Assembly: GCF_002979515.1 (NCBI RefSeq) | Contig: NZ_PCPA01000001.1 | Location: 434,001 to 498,000, forward strand | From: Microbacterium sp. MYb54 | GTDB taxonomy: Bacteria > Actinomycetota > Actinomycetes > Actinomycetales > Microbacteriaceae | Reading direction: 5' to 3' | Length of the DNA stretch: 64,000 nt | Program-made: the position numbers and the translations under genes | The notes under the pieces: model-generated | What the model was told of the DNA's origin: nothing | Database searches by the model: none | Seen by the model: the letters and a program-made list of their open reading frames with translations, nothing else | Shown here: one piece after another, positions 1-8,897 of the stretch | Layout: each line of letters opens with the position of its first letter | Position numbering within the stretch: the first letter of the stretch is position 1

Positions 1-1190
1 CGACCGTGGAGGTCGGCCTCGGTGAAGACGCCGTCGACCGAGGCGTCGTACAGAGTGATCTGGGCGGGCTGTCCGACCTCGAGCGGCGTGCCGTGTCCGG
101 CGAGCCGCCCGATCTGGGCCGGTGCCGCACTCATCACCCGCGCGATGTCGGCCCACTCGAGCAGGCCGGTCTGCACCATCGACTGGTGCACGACGCGAAG
201 CGCGCTCTCGAGACCGACCATGCCGTTCGCGGCGGCCTGCCACTCGCACGCCTTGTGCTCGCTCGGGTGCGGTGCGTGGTCGGTGGCGACGATGTCGATC
301 GTGCCGTCGGCGAGGCCCTCGCGCACGGCGAGCACATCCTCTGCCCGACGCAGCGGCGGGTTGACCTTGTAGCGCGCGTCATATCCGCGGACGAGCTCGT
401 CGGTCAGCAGCAGGTGATGCGGGGTGACCTCGGCCGTGACGTTGATGCCGCGTTTCTTGGCCCAGCGGATGATGTCCACGGAACCGGCGGTCGAGAGGTG
501 GCAGACGTGCAGTCGCGAGCCGACGTGCTCGGCAAGCAAGACGTCGCGGGCGATGATCGATTCCTCGGCGGCTGCGGGCCAGCCGGCGAGGCCCAGCTCG
601 GCCGACACCGTGCCCTCGTTCATCTGCGCGCCCTCGGTGAGACGGGGGTCCTGCGCATGCTGGGCGATGACACCGTCGAACGACTTCACGTACTCCAGTG
701 CGCGGCGCATGATGAGCGGGTCGAACACGCAGAAGCCGTCATCGCTGAAGACGCGGACCTGTGCGCGGGACGTCGCCATCGCGCCCAGCTCAGCGAGCCG
801 CTCGCCCTTCTGGCCCACCGTGACGGCACCGATGGGCTGCACCGTGGCGTAGCCGGCCGCTTCTCCGAGCGCGAGCTCCTGCTCTACCACACCCGCGGTA
901 TCGGCGACCGGCGAGGTGTTGGGCATCGCGAAGACGGCGGTGAAACCACCGGCGGCCGCAGCCCTCGTGCCGGTGAGGATCGTCTCCGATGCCTCGTAGC
1001 CCGGCTCCCGCAGGTGCGTGTGCAGGTCGACCAGGCCCGGCAGGGCGACGAGCCCCGCCGCGTCGATGACGCGGGCGCCGGAGCGCTTCAGCCCGGTGCC
1101 GATCTCGGCGATCCGGCCGTCTTCGATGATGATGTCGGCGCTCTCGGCACCGAGCAGCTGTGCACCGGTGATGACGAGGGTCTCGTTCAC
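1..1190 (-). CDS. pyrC: Dihydroorotase (3' end cut by window edge)
   Basis: Cyclises N-carbamoyl-aspartate to dihydroorotate, the third step of pyrimidine synthesis, in the cytoplasm. About 396 codons are visible. The amidohydrolase metal motif HTH lies near residues 57-59, within a [10 protein letters not shown] segment, and a later ATDHAPH segment supplies further metal-site residues. The GTG start at 1190 overlaps the pyrB stop as GTGA, which implies translational coupling. The C-terminal roughly 30 residues lie beyond position 1. It is the third visible gene of the pyrR-pyrB-pyrC operon, and carA/carB would be expected further left. Identification is by family motifs and context and is secure. 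Confidence 0.95.
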   Translation of the reverse strand, partial: MNETLVITGAQLLGAESADIIIEDGRIAEIGTGLKRSGARVIDAAGLVALPGLVDLHTHLREPGYEASETILTGTRAAAAGGFTAVFAMPNTSPVADTAGVVEQELALGEAAGYATVQPIGAVTVGQKGERLAELGAMATSRAQVRVFSDDGFCVFDPLIMRRALEYVKSFDGVIAQHAQDPRLTEGAQMNEGTVSAELGLAGWPAAAEESIIARDVLLAEHVGSRLHVCHLSTAGSVDIIRWAKKRGINVTAEVTPHHLLLTDELVRGYDARYKVNPPLRRAEDVLAVREGLADGTIDIVATDHAPHPSEHKACEWQAAANGMVGLESALRVVHQSMVQTGLLEWADIARVMSAAPAQIGRLAGHGTPLEVGQPAQITLYDASVDGVFTEADLHG

Positions 1191-2152
1191 AGGTCTCCCC
1201 CTCGTTCGTCGTCTCGTTCTCCTGCCAGCAGCAGGTACAGCACCGCCATGCGGACGGATACCCCGTTCGTGACCTGTTCCAGCACCGTCGAGCGGGGGGA
1301 ATCGGCTGCTTCCGAGGAGATCTCCAGTCCCCGGTTCATGGGTCCGGGGTGCATCACAATGCTACCTGCCGGAAGGCCTGCCACACGCCGCGCGTCCAGA
1401 CCCCAGCGACGGGAATACTCCCGCTCAGTCGGGAAATATGCGGCGTTCATCCGTTCCAGCTGGATGCGCAGCATCATCACCGCGTCCGGGTCTTCAGCCA
1501 GCGCCTGATCGAGGTCGTAGACGACGCGGACCGGCCAGAGGGACACGTTCTGCGGAACCAGGGTGGGCGGCGCGACCAGAGTGACCTCCGCGCCGAGCGT
1601 GGTGAGCAGCCAGACGTTGGAGCGGGCGACCCGCGAGTGCAGCACGTCGCCGACGATGACGACCCGCAGACCGCTGAGGTCGCGACCGCGGCTCTCGGCG
1701 CCGAAGCGGCGCTTGCGGATGGTGAATGCGTCGAGCAGTGCCTGCGTCGGGTGCTCGTGGGTGCCGTCGCCGGCATTGACCACACCGGCCGAGATCCAGC
1801 CGCTGGTGGCGAGGGTCTGCGGGGCGCCGGAGCCGGGATGGCGGACGACGACAGCGTCTGCGCCGATGGCCTCCAGCGTCTGCGCGGTGTCCTTCAGGCT
1901 CTCGCCCTTCGAGACGCTCGAGCCCTTCGCCGCGAAGTTGATGACGTCGGCGGAGAGCCGCTTGGCTGCGGCTTCGAATGAGATGCGCGTCCGGGTCGAG
2001 TCCTCGAAGAAGAGGTTCACGACCGTCTTGCCGCGCAGCGTGGGGAGCTTCTTGACCTCACGCGACTGCGTGTCGGACATGTCCTCGGCGACGTCGAGGA
2101 TGCGAAGGGCAGTCGCCCTGTCGAGGGTACGGGTGTCGAGGAGGTGTCTCAT
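1187..2152 (-). CDS. pyrB: Aspartate carbamoyltransferase catalytic chain
   Basis: Condenses carbamoyl phosphate with aspartate, the committed step of pyrimidine synthesis. The 321-residue length is normal for the catalytic chain. The carbamoyl-phosphate-binding STRTR motif is at residues 52-56 and an HPTQ motif follows in mid-protein. Its ATG at 2152 overlaps the pyrR stop by four bases and its stop overlaps pyrC by four bases. The three genes therefore form a tightly coupled operon. No regulatory chain gene is visible, as expected for a Gram-positive-type operon. Control probably comes through the PyrR site upstream of pyrR. Confidence 0.97.
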   Translation of the reverse strand: MRHLLDTRTLDRATALRILDVAEDMSDTQSREVKKLPTLRGKTVVNLFFEDSTRTRISFEAAAKRLSADVINFAAKGSSVSKGESLKDTAQTLEAIGADAVVVRHPGSGAPQTLATSGWISAGVVNAGDGTHEHPTQALLDAFTIRKRRFGAESRGRDLSGLRVVIVGDVLHSRVARSNVWLLTTLGAEVTLVAPPTLVPQNVSLWPVRVVYDLDQALAEDPDAVMMLRIQLERMNAAYFPTEREYSRRWGLDARRVAGLPAGSIVMHPGPMNRGLEISSEAADSPRSTVLEQVTNGVSVRMAVLYLLLAGERDDERGGDL

Positions 2153-2679
2153 TCGCCGATCGTCACCTCCTCGGCGCCATCGTTCTCGAGGAGACGAACG
2201 TTGACGCGCTCGGTGCGGGCCGAGGGGATGTTCTTGCCGATATAGTCGGGGCGGATCGGAAGCTCACGGTGCCCCCGGTCGACCAGGATCGCCAGTCGCA
2301 CGACGGAGGGGCGTCCGATCGACTGGATCGCGTCCAACGCGGCGCGGATGCTGCGACCGGAGAAGAGGACGTCGTCGACGAGCACCACGGTTTTGCCGTC
2401 GATGCCGCCGACCGGGATCTCGGTGGGCTGCGGGGACCGGGTCGGGTGCTTGGCGAGGTCGTCGCGGAAGAGCGTGACATCGAGCGCTCCGACCGGGACG
2501 GATTGCTGCGCGATCTCGCTGATCAGGGTGCCCAGGCGATGAGCGAGAGTGACGCCGCGGGTCGGAATGCCCAGCAGGACGAGGTTCTCGGATCCTCGAT
2601 TGGATTCGAGGATCTCGTGCGCGATACGGGTCAGCGCTCGTGAGATGTCGGCTTCGTGCAGCACAGTGCGCATGCTCAT
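2149..2679 (-). CDS. pyrR: PyrR bifunctional regulator / uracil phosphoribosyltransferase
   Basis: PyrR binds pyr mRNA when UMP is abundant and often has weak uracil phosphoribosyltransferase activity. With the chosen ATG at 2679 the protein has 176 residues. The PRPP-binding loop [13 protein letters not shown] is near residues 98-110. I chose 2679 because an AAGGGAG Shine-Dalgarno lies six bases upstream. A GTG at 2703 is in frame but sits inside the regulatory hairpin described separately. A second ATG at 2673 is also possible. It is the first gene of the pyr operon, and its stop overlaps the pyrB start. Confidence 0.95.
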   Translation of the reverse strand: MSMRTVLHEADISRALTRIAHEILESNRGSENLVLLGIPTRGVTLAHRLGTLISEIAQQSVPVGALDVTLFRDDLAKHPTRSPQPTEIPVGGIDGKTVVLVDDVLFSGRSIRAALDAIQSIGRPSVVRLAILVDRGHRELPIRPDYIGKNIPSARTERVNVRLLENDGAEEVTIGE

Positions 2680-2688
2680 CGGCCGCTC

Positions 2689-2719
2689 CCTTCTCCGCCT
2701 CACAGGACGGTGTTAAAGG
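2689..2719 (-). promoter_or_regulatory. PyrR-binding RNA hairpin over the pyrR ribosome-binding site
   Basis: On the transcript, upper stem CCGUC (2706-2710) pairs with GGCGG (2695-2699) around a CUGUGA hexaloop (2700-2705). This matches the known PyrR-site consensus, a CNGNGA loop closed by a short stem ending in UC/GG. A lower stem pairs CCUU (2716-2719) with AAGG (2689-2692) across an internal bulge. The AAGG belongs to the pyrR Shine-Dalgarno. The structure would therefore block translation when PyrR binds. There is no terminator-antiterminator pair, so translational repression, as known in mycobacteria, is the likely mechanism. Confidence 0.82.
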
Positions 2720-2733
2720 TTGCTTGTGAGGTC

Positions 2734-2739
2734 AGTCTA
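2734..2739 (-). promoter_or_regulatory. Candidate -10 element of the pyr operon
   Basis: The minus strand reads ATAGACT just upstream of the PyrR hairpin. This would give a transcript starting near 2727 with a leader of about 48 bases. No good -35 hexamer is visible at 17 bp. The same TAGACT hexamer recurs upstream of rpsD and yebC, which supports the call. Confidence 0.5.
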
Positions 2740-2762
2740 TCGGAGCGCGGAGCCCCGGTGGA

Positions 2763-4340
2763 TCAGCTCGCCTCCTGCAGCACGGGGTCGGTGACCTCGT
2801 CGATCTTCGAGGAGCGGATCGGGTGTCCGGCGGTCGACAAGCACCGACCGGTCTTCAGATCCCACTTCCAGTCGTGCATGCTGCACGTGAGGATTCCGTC
2901 GTCGTCGACCGTGCCGGTGCGGGTGAGGTCGGCGCGCAGGTGCGGGCAACGGCGCTGCACGACCCAGTCGCCGATCTCGGCGTCTTCGGTCTGGTCGGTC
3001 TGCTCCTGGTACCAGTTCTCGACGTACTCGATCCGGTCGACCGAGAGGCACTTGAGGAACGTGGTGAGGAACTCGTTGAACTTGCCGCTGCGCCCCACCG
3101 AGAACTGCATGGAGAGGAAGATCGAGTTCGACCAGTCGATCTCATGATCGACGATGTTCGTCGAGACCAGGTCGGCGGGAATCGTGTACCAGTAGATGCA
3201 GTCTTCACCGTCGTACTCGCGGACTTTGGCACGCGGGAAGTCGACGACCATGTCGAGCTCGCCGATGCGGAAGCGGACGCATCCGCCGACGCCGAGCCGG
3301 ATCGTGCGGGACTTCTTCAGCAGCGGCTCCCACCAGGTCTTGATCGCCTCGAGCATCTCCGCGGGCGGGATGACCTCGGCGCGAGACGCCTCCTCGTCGC
3401 GGATCTCCTGCTGGCGGCTCGCCCGCTGCTCCTCGAGGTAGTCCCACTTCTCATCGAAGATGTGCGCGATCTCGGCCTCGGTGTAGAGGGTCTGCTCGCT
3501 CGTGACCGCTCCCCCGTCGACCGTGACGACGGTGCCGGGGATGAAGAGCTGCCCGTCGTACTTCGGCGCGAGCTCCTTCATGTGGGCGAGGAACTGCTTC
3601 TGATCGGTGAAGATCGACTCGCCGTTCTTGCCGAGACCATTGAAGTCGAAGAGATCGTCGCGCAGGAACATGGGGGGCCCTGCCATCGGGAAGACGTGCG
3701 GAGCGTCGACCTTCTCGATGTAGTACATCGCGCGCTTGTTCTGCGCCTCGCGCTTGAGCCGCGCGAAGTTCTGCTTGGCGTCCAGCGGCAGGTCGTAGAC
3801 CATGGGCCACCAGATCGCACCGGACACCTGAGTGAAGTAGGCGTCGGGCTTGCCGAAGTCGAGCAGCTTCTCGAGATCGAGCGGGTGCGAGTCGTTCTGG
3901 TTGAGCACCGAGCCGGTGCCGTCGTCGACGCTCAGCGAGGAGTCGCCGATCGGGCCGTCGCTCGGTGCGCGAAGAGGTGTGATCATCATCTTGAGCTCAC
4001 CACGCTGGATCACCTGGCCCGCCGGCGCATAGGTGATGTTCGTGTACCCGAGGGCCCTCAGGTCTTTCTCGAGGTCGTCGGTCGGGTACTCCGGCAGCAG
4101 CACCTCGATGTCCTTGCGGATGTAGCGCTCGAGGAGCTTCGGGTCGAAGTGGTCGCGGTGGCGGTGCGAGATCCAGAGGAAGTCCGCCTCGCGCCCGAAG
4201 CGCTCCCAGTCCAGGCCCCTGTTGTCGGGGAACGGGAACCAGGATCCGTAGAACGAGGGTCCGAGGACCGGGTCGCAGATGATGTTCCCGCCGACCGTCT
4301 CGATGAACATCCCGGCGTGGCCGAGTCCCGTGATCCGCAT
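2763..4340 (-). CDS. Metallo-beta-lactamase fold protein fused to a C-terminal Rieske [2Fe-2S] domain
   Basis: The N-terminal half is an UlaG/NAPE-PLD-type metallo-beta-lactamase fold with metal motif HRHRDH at residues 59-64. The C-terminal 65 residues form a Rieske domain, with C465-P-H467 and C486-S-M-H489 giving the CxH...CxxH ligand set. The combination recalls CMP-N-acetylneuraminate hydroxylase, which joins the same two folds but with the Rieske domain first. I infer a cytoplasmic oxidoreductase or hydroxylase-like enzyme of unknown substrate. There is no signal peptide. It lies between the SNF2 gene and pyrR on the same strand, with a 60-90 bp gap on each side, and its operon membership is unclear. 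Confidence 0.8.
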   Translation of the reverse strand: MRITGLGHAGMFIETVGGNIICDPVLGPSFYGSWFPFPDNRGLDWERFGREADFLWISHRHRDHFDPKLLERYIRKDIEVLLPEYPTDDLEKDLRALGYTNITYAPAGQVIQRGELKMMITPLRAPSDGPIGDSSLSVDDGTGSVLNQNDSHPLDLEKLLDFGKPDAYFTQVSGAIWWPMVYDLPLDAKQNFARLKREAQNKRAMYYIEKVDAPHVFPMAGPPMFLRDDLFDFNGLGKNGESIFTDQKQFLAHMKELAPKYDGQLFIPGTVVTVDGGAVTSEQTLYTEAEIAHIFDEKWDYLEEQRASRQQEIRDEEASRAEVIPPAEMLEAIKTWWEPLLKKSRTIRLGVGGCVRFRIGELDMVVDFPRAKVREYDGEDCIYWYTIPADLVSTNIVDHEIDWSNSIFLSMQFSVGRSGKFNEFLTTFLKCLSVDRIEYVENWYQEQTDQTEDAEIGDWVVQRRCPHLRADLTRTGTVDDDGILTCSMHDWKWDLKTGRCLSTAGHPIRSSKIDEVTDPVLQEAS

Positions 4341-4421
4341 TGCATTCCTCCCGAAAGTGAACCGTTCGATTGTACCGAGGGCTCCCTGTGCGCCCGGTCG
4401 ACCCGGCCGTGAGTATTCCGG

Positions 4422-7382
4422 TCAGCCCTCGAACAGGCCTCGGATATCGTCGGCGGAGAGCGACTGCGCGAACAGCGCCTCGTCGTCGAGCACGGCGGTG
4501 AACAGTCGCGCTTTGCGGCGCTGCAGTTCGAGCACCTTCTCCTCGATCGTGCCGGTCGAGATCATCCGGTAGACGAACACCTGGCTCTCCTGGCCGATGC
4601 GGTGCGTGCGATCCACGGCCTGCGCCTCCGCCGCCGGGTTCCACCACGGGTCGAGCAGGAACACGTAGTCGGCCTCGGTCAGGGTGAGGCCGAAACCGCC
4701 GGCCTTCAGGCTGATCAGGAAGACCGGCTGCTCCCCCGAGGTGAATCCGTCGATGACTTTCTGCCGATGTCGAGTCGATCCGTCCAGATGCGCGTACGGA
4801 ATGCCGGCAGCATCGAGGCGGGCCGCCGCCAGGTCGAGGAACGACGTGAACTGACTGAACACGAGCGCCCGGTGGCCCTCGGCCTGCAGCTCGATCACGC
4901 GATCGAGAAGCACGTCGAGCTTGCGCGAGCCGATCTTCGCGTCTTCGGGGTCGATCAGCCCCGGAGCGAGGCTGAGCATGCGCATCAGAGTGAGCGAGCG
5001 GAAGACGATGAAGCGGTTGCGATCGAGGTCTTCGAGCAGGCCGAGCACCTTCTGCCGCTCGCGCTGCAGGACCACCTCGTACAGCGCCCGGTGGGACGCG
5101 CTGAGCTCGACTTCGAGGATCTGCTCCTGCTTCGCCGGCAGGTCGGGCGCCACGAGCTCTTTGGTGCGCCGCAGCAGCAGAGGACGGATACGTCGACGCA
5201 GCTGTTCGAGGCGTCGCTGCCGGTAAGCGCCGCCCTCCTCGTTCTCGGGGACCTTCCCCTGCTCGATCGGCTGGATGTAGTTCTCCCGAAACTTCCGCGC
5301 GGAGGCGAAGAGACCGGGAGCGGTGAGCTTCAGCAGCGCCCACAGCTCGCTGAGGCTGTTCTCCATCGGTGTACCGGTGACGGCGAACGTCACATCCGCA
5401 CGGAACGATGCGACCGCACGATGCAATTTGGTCGATGGATTCTTCACGAACTGCGCCTCGTCGAGGATGAGTCCTGCCCACTCGACACCGGCGTACTCGG
5501 CTTCGTCGAGCCGCGCCACCGCGTAGGTCGTGATCACGACATCGATTCCGTGGAGCGCATCGGCCAGAGCCGGTCCCTGCGTGCTGCCACGCAGCAGCAC
5601 CCTGAGCGACGGCGCGAAGCGATCGGCCTCGCCTCGCCAGGTGGCCAGCACCGAGGTGGGCACGACCACGAGGAACGGGCGTCGCTCCCCAGACTCCCGT
5701 GCGTGGACCATGAGGGCGAGGAGCTGGAGAGTCTTGCCGAGGCCCATGTCGTCGGCGAGGATGCCACCCAGCCGATGACTCCAGAGGAACGCGAGCCAGT
5801 CCAGCCCTTCCTTCTGGTACGGGCGGAGCTCGGCGGTGATCCCACGCGGGACGGGAATGGCCTGCACCGAGGTGGCCCGACGCAGCCCGTCGGCGATCGC
5901 GCGCCAGGTGACAGCGGGGAGCGCCTCGTCCGCGAGGTCCTCGAACTCCTCCCAGAGGTCGGTCTGGTAGCGGCTGATCCGCGGACCGGTCTCCCATTCC
6001 TCGAGCTCGCCCGACTCCTCGATGAGTTCGCGGAGCCGATCGAGTGCGTGATGACTGAGCGAGAAGTACCCGCCGTCCGAGAGGAGAAGCTTCCTCTTGC
6101 CCTTGCTGAGCGCCGTGAACAGCGGGCCGAACGGGATGGTGCGTCCGTCGATCTTCACCAGGACGCCGAGGTCGAACCAGTCAGGATCGGTGCTCTCGAC
6201 CGTGGTCACCGTGATCTCCGGTTCTCCGGTCAGCTCGTGATAGCTCTTGCGTCGGCCGGAGACCTCGACGATGACGCCATCGGCCTCGAGGACGGGCACG
6301 ATGCGCGTGACGAACTCTGCCGCCGCGACATCGTGAAATGCTCCCGTCGGCCCGAGCTCTTCACCCAGCTGTTCCGTCCAGACAGCCTGGACGACATCAC
6401 GAATGGTGTCCTCCGCCTCGGAATCCCGCACCGCATGCGAGCTGAGCGGAAACGGCACGCGCCCGAACCCGCGATAGTCCCATTCGAACGTGTACTTGAC
6501 CGTGTCACCGCGGTGGAAGGACAGTTGCAGCACCAGGCGGGGCGCAGGGAGCTCCGGAAGCTCGAGCCTGCCGACAGAGCGCACATCGATCCGGCGCGCC
6601 AGCAGCGGATAGGCATCACGGAAGAACACCGCTTCGTCTGTGACCGGCACCACGAGCCCCTCGCGCGCGGCGAGCAGCGCGTGCACGGGTTCGGCGACCG
6701 GTACCTCGGCGAGCGTCACGCGGAGCCGGGTTCCCTGCTGGAAGACCTCGTACACGCCGCTGTGACCGATCGTATGTACGGCGAACGGGGCGGCTGCGCG
6801 TCCGTCGATCGTGATGTCGGGAAGCAGCACGAGCCCGCCGTCGAGGTCGCGTTCCACCGTCGCACCGATCGTGGCACGGTCCGCAAGCACGATCGATGTG
6901 CCCTTCTGCGTCGCGACCAGCGGGATCCCGACGTCGGCCGCGGCGCGCAGGTGACCCCACAGCAGCCCGGACTCGATCAGATCGGCGACCAGCCAGTCAC
7001 CGGCAGTACCGGAGAGGAGTGCGTCACGGGCGATGCTGAGCAGATCGGCGAACCATCTGGATCGGTCGCGCCCGTACTGCGTCGGCGAACGGCGCACCGC
7101 GTCCCAGGACGCCTGGCCCAGCACCCAGGCGCCTGTCGCCGGGCTCTTCTCGAGCGGGCGGATGCCCAGCAGGATCTCGCTCGTGCGCTTCGCGACGTCG
7201 CGCGGGGTCGCCGTGCGCTGCGGCCGCGAGGCCCAGGGGTTGGCCCCGCGCCCGTCCCGCATCCGCAGTTCGATACCGAGGGCGAGCTGCGTCTGGGCAT
7301 CATCACGCGGAGCCCCCAGAAGCGAGCGCCAGCCTGCTGACGGTGCGCCCTCCGAACGGGAAGGGTCAAGCGGAAGGGGCAT
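4422..7382 (-). CDS. SNF2-family DEAD/DEAH-box ATPase (HepA-like helicase)
   Basis: A 986-residue protein with a full SNF2 ATPase core in its C-terminal half. Walker A (DDMGLGKT) is near residue 545, the DEAQ box near 641, and motif VI (QAVDRTHRIGQ) near 928. The first 500 residues match the region that precedes the core in bacterial SNF2 proteins. I see no SWIM zinc-finger cysteine set. Such proteins remodel nucleic-acid-protein complexes, and their exact cellular roles are often unknown. The ATG at 7382 was chosen because a longer frame would run through nusB. It interrupts the nusB-to-pyr region on the same strand. Confidence 0.88.
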   Translation of the reverse strand: MPLPLDPSRSEGAPSAGWRSLLGAPRDDAQTQLALGIELRMRDGRGANPWASRPQRTATPRDVAKRTSEILLGIRPLEKSPATGAWVLGQASWDAVRRSPTQYGRDRSRWFADLLSIARDALLSGTAGDWLVADLIESGLLWGHLRAAADVGIPLVATQKGTSIVLADRATIGATVERDLDGGLVLLPDITIDGRAAAPFAVHTIGHSGVYEVFQQGTRLRVTLAEVPVAEPVHALLAAREGLVVPVTDEAVFFRDAYPLLARRIDVRSVGRLELPELPAPRLVLQLSFHRGDTVKYTFEWDYRGFGRVPFPLSSHAVRDSEAEDTIRDVVQAVWTEQLGEELGPTGAFHDVAAAEFVTRIVPVLEADGVIVEVSGRRKSYHELTGEPEITVTTVESTDPDWFDLGVLVKIDGRTIPFGPLFTALSKGKRKLLLSDGGYFSLSHHALDRLRELIEESGELEEWETGPRISRYQTDLWEEFEDLADEALPAVTWRAIADGLRRATSVQAIPVPRGITAELRPYQKEGLDWLAFLWSHRLGGILADDMGLGKTLQLLALMVHARESGERRPFLVVVPTSVLATWRGEADRFAPSLRVLLRGSTQGPALADALHGIDVVITTYAVARLDEAEYAGVEWAGLILDEAQFVKNPSTKLHRAVASFRADVTFAVTGTPMENSLSELWALLKLTAPGLFASARKFRENYIQPIEQGKVPENEEGGAYRQRRLEQLRRRIRPLLLRRTKELVAPDLPAKQEQILEVELSASHRALYEVVLQRERQKVLGLLEDLDRNRFIVFRSLTLMRMLSLAPGLIDPEDAKIGSRKLDVLLDRVIELQAEGHRALVFSQFTSFLDLAAARLDAAGIPYAHLDGSTRHRQKVIDGFTSGEQPVFLISLKAGGFGLTLTEADYVFLLDPWWNPAAEAQAVDRTHRIGQESQVFVYRMISTGTIEEKVLELQRRKARLFTAVLDDEALFAQSLSADDIRGLFEG

Positions 7383-7429
7383 ACTGCCATCCTCTCCGAC
7401 ACCGCCGACAGTGCCTCGCGGCGGACGGA

Positions 7430-7840
7430 TCAGGCGGCGCGGGCCACCCGAGCGAGTACGCCGTGCACGAAGGCACCGGAGTCGTCGGTCGAGAACTCCT
7501 TCGCGAGCTCCACGGCCTCGTCGATCGCGACAGCGGTAGGAACCTCGTCGTTGAAGAGGATCTCCCACACGGCGATACGAAGCAGTGCGCGGTCGACGGC
7601 CGGCATCCGCTCCAGCTTCCAGTCCCTGCTGTGGGTGGTGATCTGCTCATCGATCTCGTCGCGCGAATCGATGATTCCGTCGACGATCTCGCGGGCATAG
7701 AGCCATGAGGCTTCGCGTGCGGGCTCGCTCGCTGCACGCTTCGCCTCGGCGGCCAGTGTCACCGCGAGGTCGTCACCGCGCACATCGGCGGAGAACAGGA
7801 TGTCGAGAGCGCGCTTGCGCGCCTTCGTCCGGGCGCTCAC
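7430..7840 (-). CDS. nusB: Transcription antitermination factor NusB
   Basis: NusB pairs with ribosomal protein S10 at boxA RNA and supports antitermination on rRNA operons. The 136-residue all-helical protein has the family's N-terminal ARKRALDILF segment and the C-terminal block with VPTAVAIDEAVELAKEF and GVLARV. It lies three bases downstream of efp on the minus strand, the standard efp-nusB pair. The ATG at 7840 gives the usual N-terminus. Confidence 0.97.
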   Translation of the reverse strand: MSARTKARKRALDILFSADVRGDDLAVTLAAEAKRAASEPAREASWLYAREIVDGIIDSRDEIDEQITTHSRDWKLERMPAVDRALLRIAVWEILFNDEVPTAVAIDEAVELAKEFSTDDSGAFVHGVLARVARAA

Positions 7841-7843
7841 GCC

Positions 7844-8404
7844 TTACTTCTCGCGGCCGAGGTAGTCACCCGTGCGGGTGTCGACCTTGACCTTGGTGCC
7901 GGCCTCGACGAACAGCGGCACCTGCATCTCGTAGCCGGTCTCGAGCGTTGCGGGCTTGGTGCCGGCCGACGAACGGTCGCCCTGCAGGCCCGGCTCGGTG
8001 TAGGTGACCTCGAGGACCACGGAGGCGGGGAGGTCGATGTACAGCGGGTTGCCGTTGTTCAACGCGATCGTCACCGCCTGGTTCTCGAGGAGGAAGTTCT
8101 TCGCATCGCCGACCGTGGCAGCACCGACCGTGATCTGGTCGAAGTCGGTCTGGTCCATGAAGACGTAGCCGTCGCCGTCGGTGTACAGGTACGTGTAGTC
8201 ACGACGATCGACGTTCTCGATCTCGATCTTCGCGCCCGCGTTGTACGTGCGGTCGACGACCTTGCCCGACACGACGTTCTTCAGCTTGGTGCGGACGAAT
8301 GCGCCACCCTTGCCGGGCTTGACGTGCTGGAACTCGATGACGCTCCAGAGCTGCCCGTCGATGCTGAGGACGACGCCGTTCTTGATGTCTGCGGTAGATG
8401 CCAT
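7844..8404 (-). CDS. efp: Elongation factor P
   Basis: EF-P binds the ribosome between the P and E sites and relieves stalling at proline runs. The protein has 186 residues and three beta-barrel domains, the usual length. The tip loop reads KPGKGGA, with Lys32 at the position that is beta-lysylated in E. coli. Actinobacteria are known to use an unmodified short Pro-Gly-Lys-Gly loop. The ATG at 8404 begins the conserved [11 protein letters not shown] candidate -10 (TAGAAT, minus strand, 8457-8462) lies over the end of aroQ, so efp-nusB may be transcribed separately from the aro genes. Confidence 0.97.
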   Translation of the reverse strand: MASTADIKNGVVLSIDGQLWSVIEFQHVKPGKGGAFVRTKLKNVVSGKVVDRTYNAGAKIEIENVDRRDYTYLYTDGDGYVFMDQTDFDQITVGAATVGDAKNFLLENQAVTIALNNGNPLYIDLPASVVLEVTYTEPGLQGDRSSAGTKPATLETGYEMQVPLFVEAGTKVKVDTRTGDYLGREK

Positions 8405-8459
8405 GCGCTGCGAGTTCCGTTCGTGAGTCTGCGGGGTCGGACGGGGCCGACAGTCGATT

Positions 8460-8897
8460 CTAAGGGATGAGTGCTGCGAGCTGCCGCACCGCGTCTGCGT
8501 AGCCGTCGACGCCGTGTCCGACCACACGCACTGCTGCGACGCCATCGAGGTATGAGTGGTGCCGGAACTCCTCGCGCTTGTAGACGTCGGAGATGTGAAC
8601 CTCGGCGAACGGGAGCGACACCCCAGTGAGCGCGTCGCGCAGGACGACGGACGTGTGGGTGAGACCTCCGGGGTTGATCACGATGGCTGCGCAGTCCTCG
8701 CGCGCGGCGTGGATCGCGTCGATCAGCACTCCCTCATGGTTGCTCTGCACCGCACGCACCTCGAACCCGAACTCGGCCGCGGCCTCGGCGGTGATCCGTT
8801 CCACGTCGGCGAGGGTCGCCGTGCCGTACACCTCCGGCTCCCGCGTGCCGAGGAGGTTCAGGTTCGGGCCGTTCACGAGGAGGATGCGCCCGCTCAC
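8460..8897 (-). CDS. aroQ: 3-dehydroquinate dehydratase, type II
   Basis: Dehydrates 3-dehydroquinate to 3-dehydroshikimate, the third step of the shikimate pathway. The 145-residue length is that of the dodecameric type II enzyme. NGPNLNLLG is at residues 9-17, the catalytic Tyr is in EVYG just after, and the His is in AEVHISDVY. The GTG at 8897 overlaps the aroB stop as GTGA. It is the last gene of the aro cluster before efp. Confidence 0.97.
   Translation of the reverse strand: MSGRILLVNGPNLNLLGTREPEVYGTATLADVERITAEAAAEFGFEVRAVQSNHEGVLIDAIHAAREDCAAIVINPGGLTHTSVVLRDALTGVSLPFAEVHISDVYKREEFRHHSYLDGVAAVRVVGHGVDGYADAVRQLAALIP

Noticed and set aside
6..1508. A 500-codon plus-strand open frame
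   Set aside because: It is antisense to pyrC and pyrB, both of which have clear family motifs. High GC gives long spurious frames.
2680..2703. Upstream GTG start for pyrR at 2703
   Set aside because: It lies in the PyrR hairpin loop and would place the obvious Shine-Dalgarno inside the coding sequence.
2823..4412. A 529-codon plus-strand frame opposite the MBL/Rieske gene
   Set aside because: It shows an Arg/Asp/Leu/Val-rich shadow composition and no domain. The minus-strand gene has intact metal motifs.
4602..7340. A 912-codon plus-strand frame opposite the SNF2 gene
   Set aside because: This is an antisense shadow of a gene with a full set of helicase motifs.
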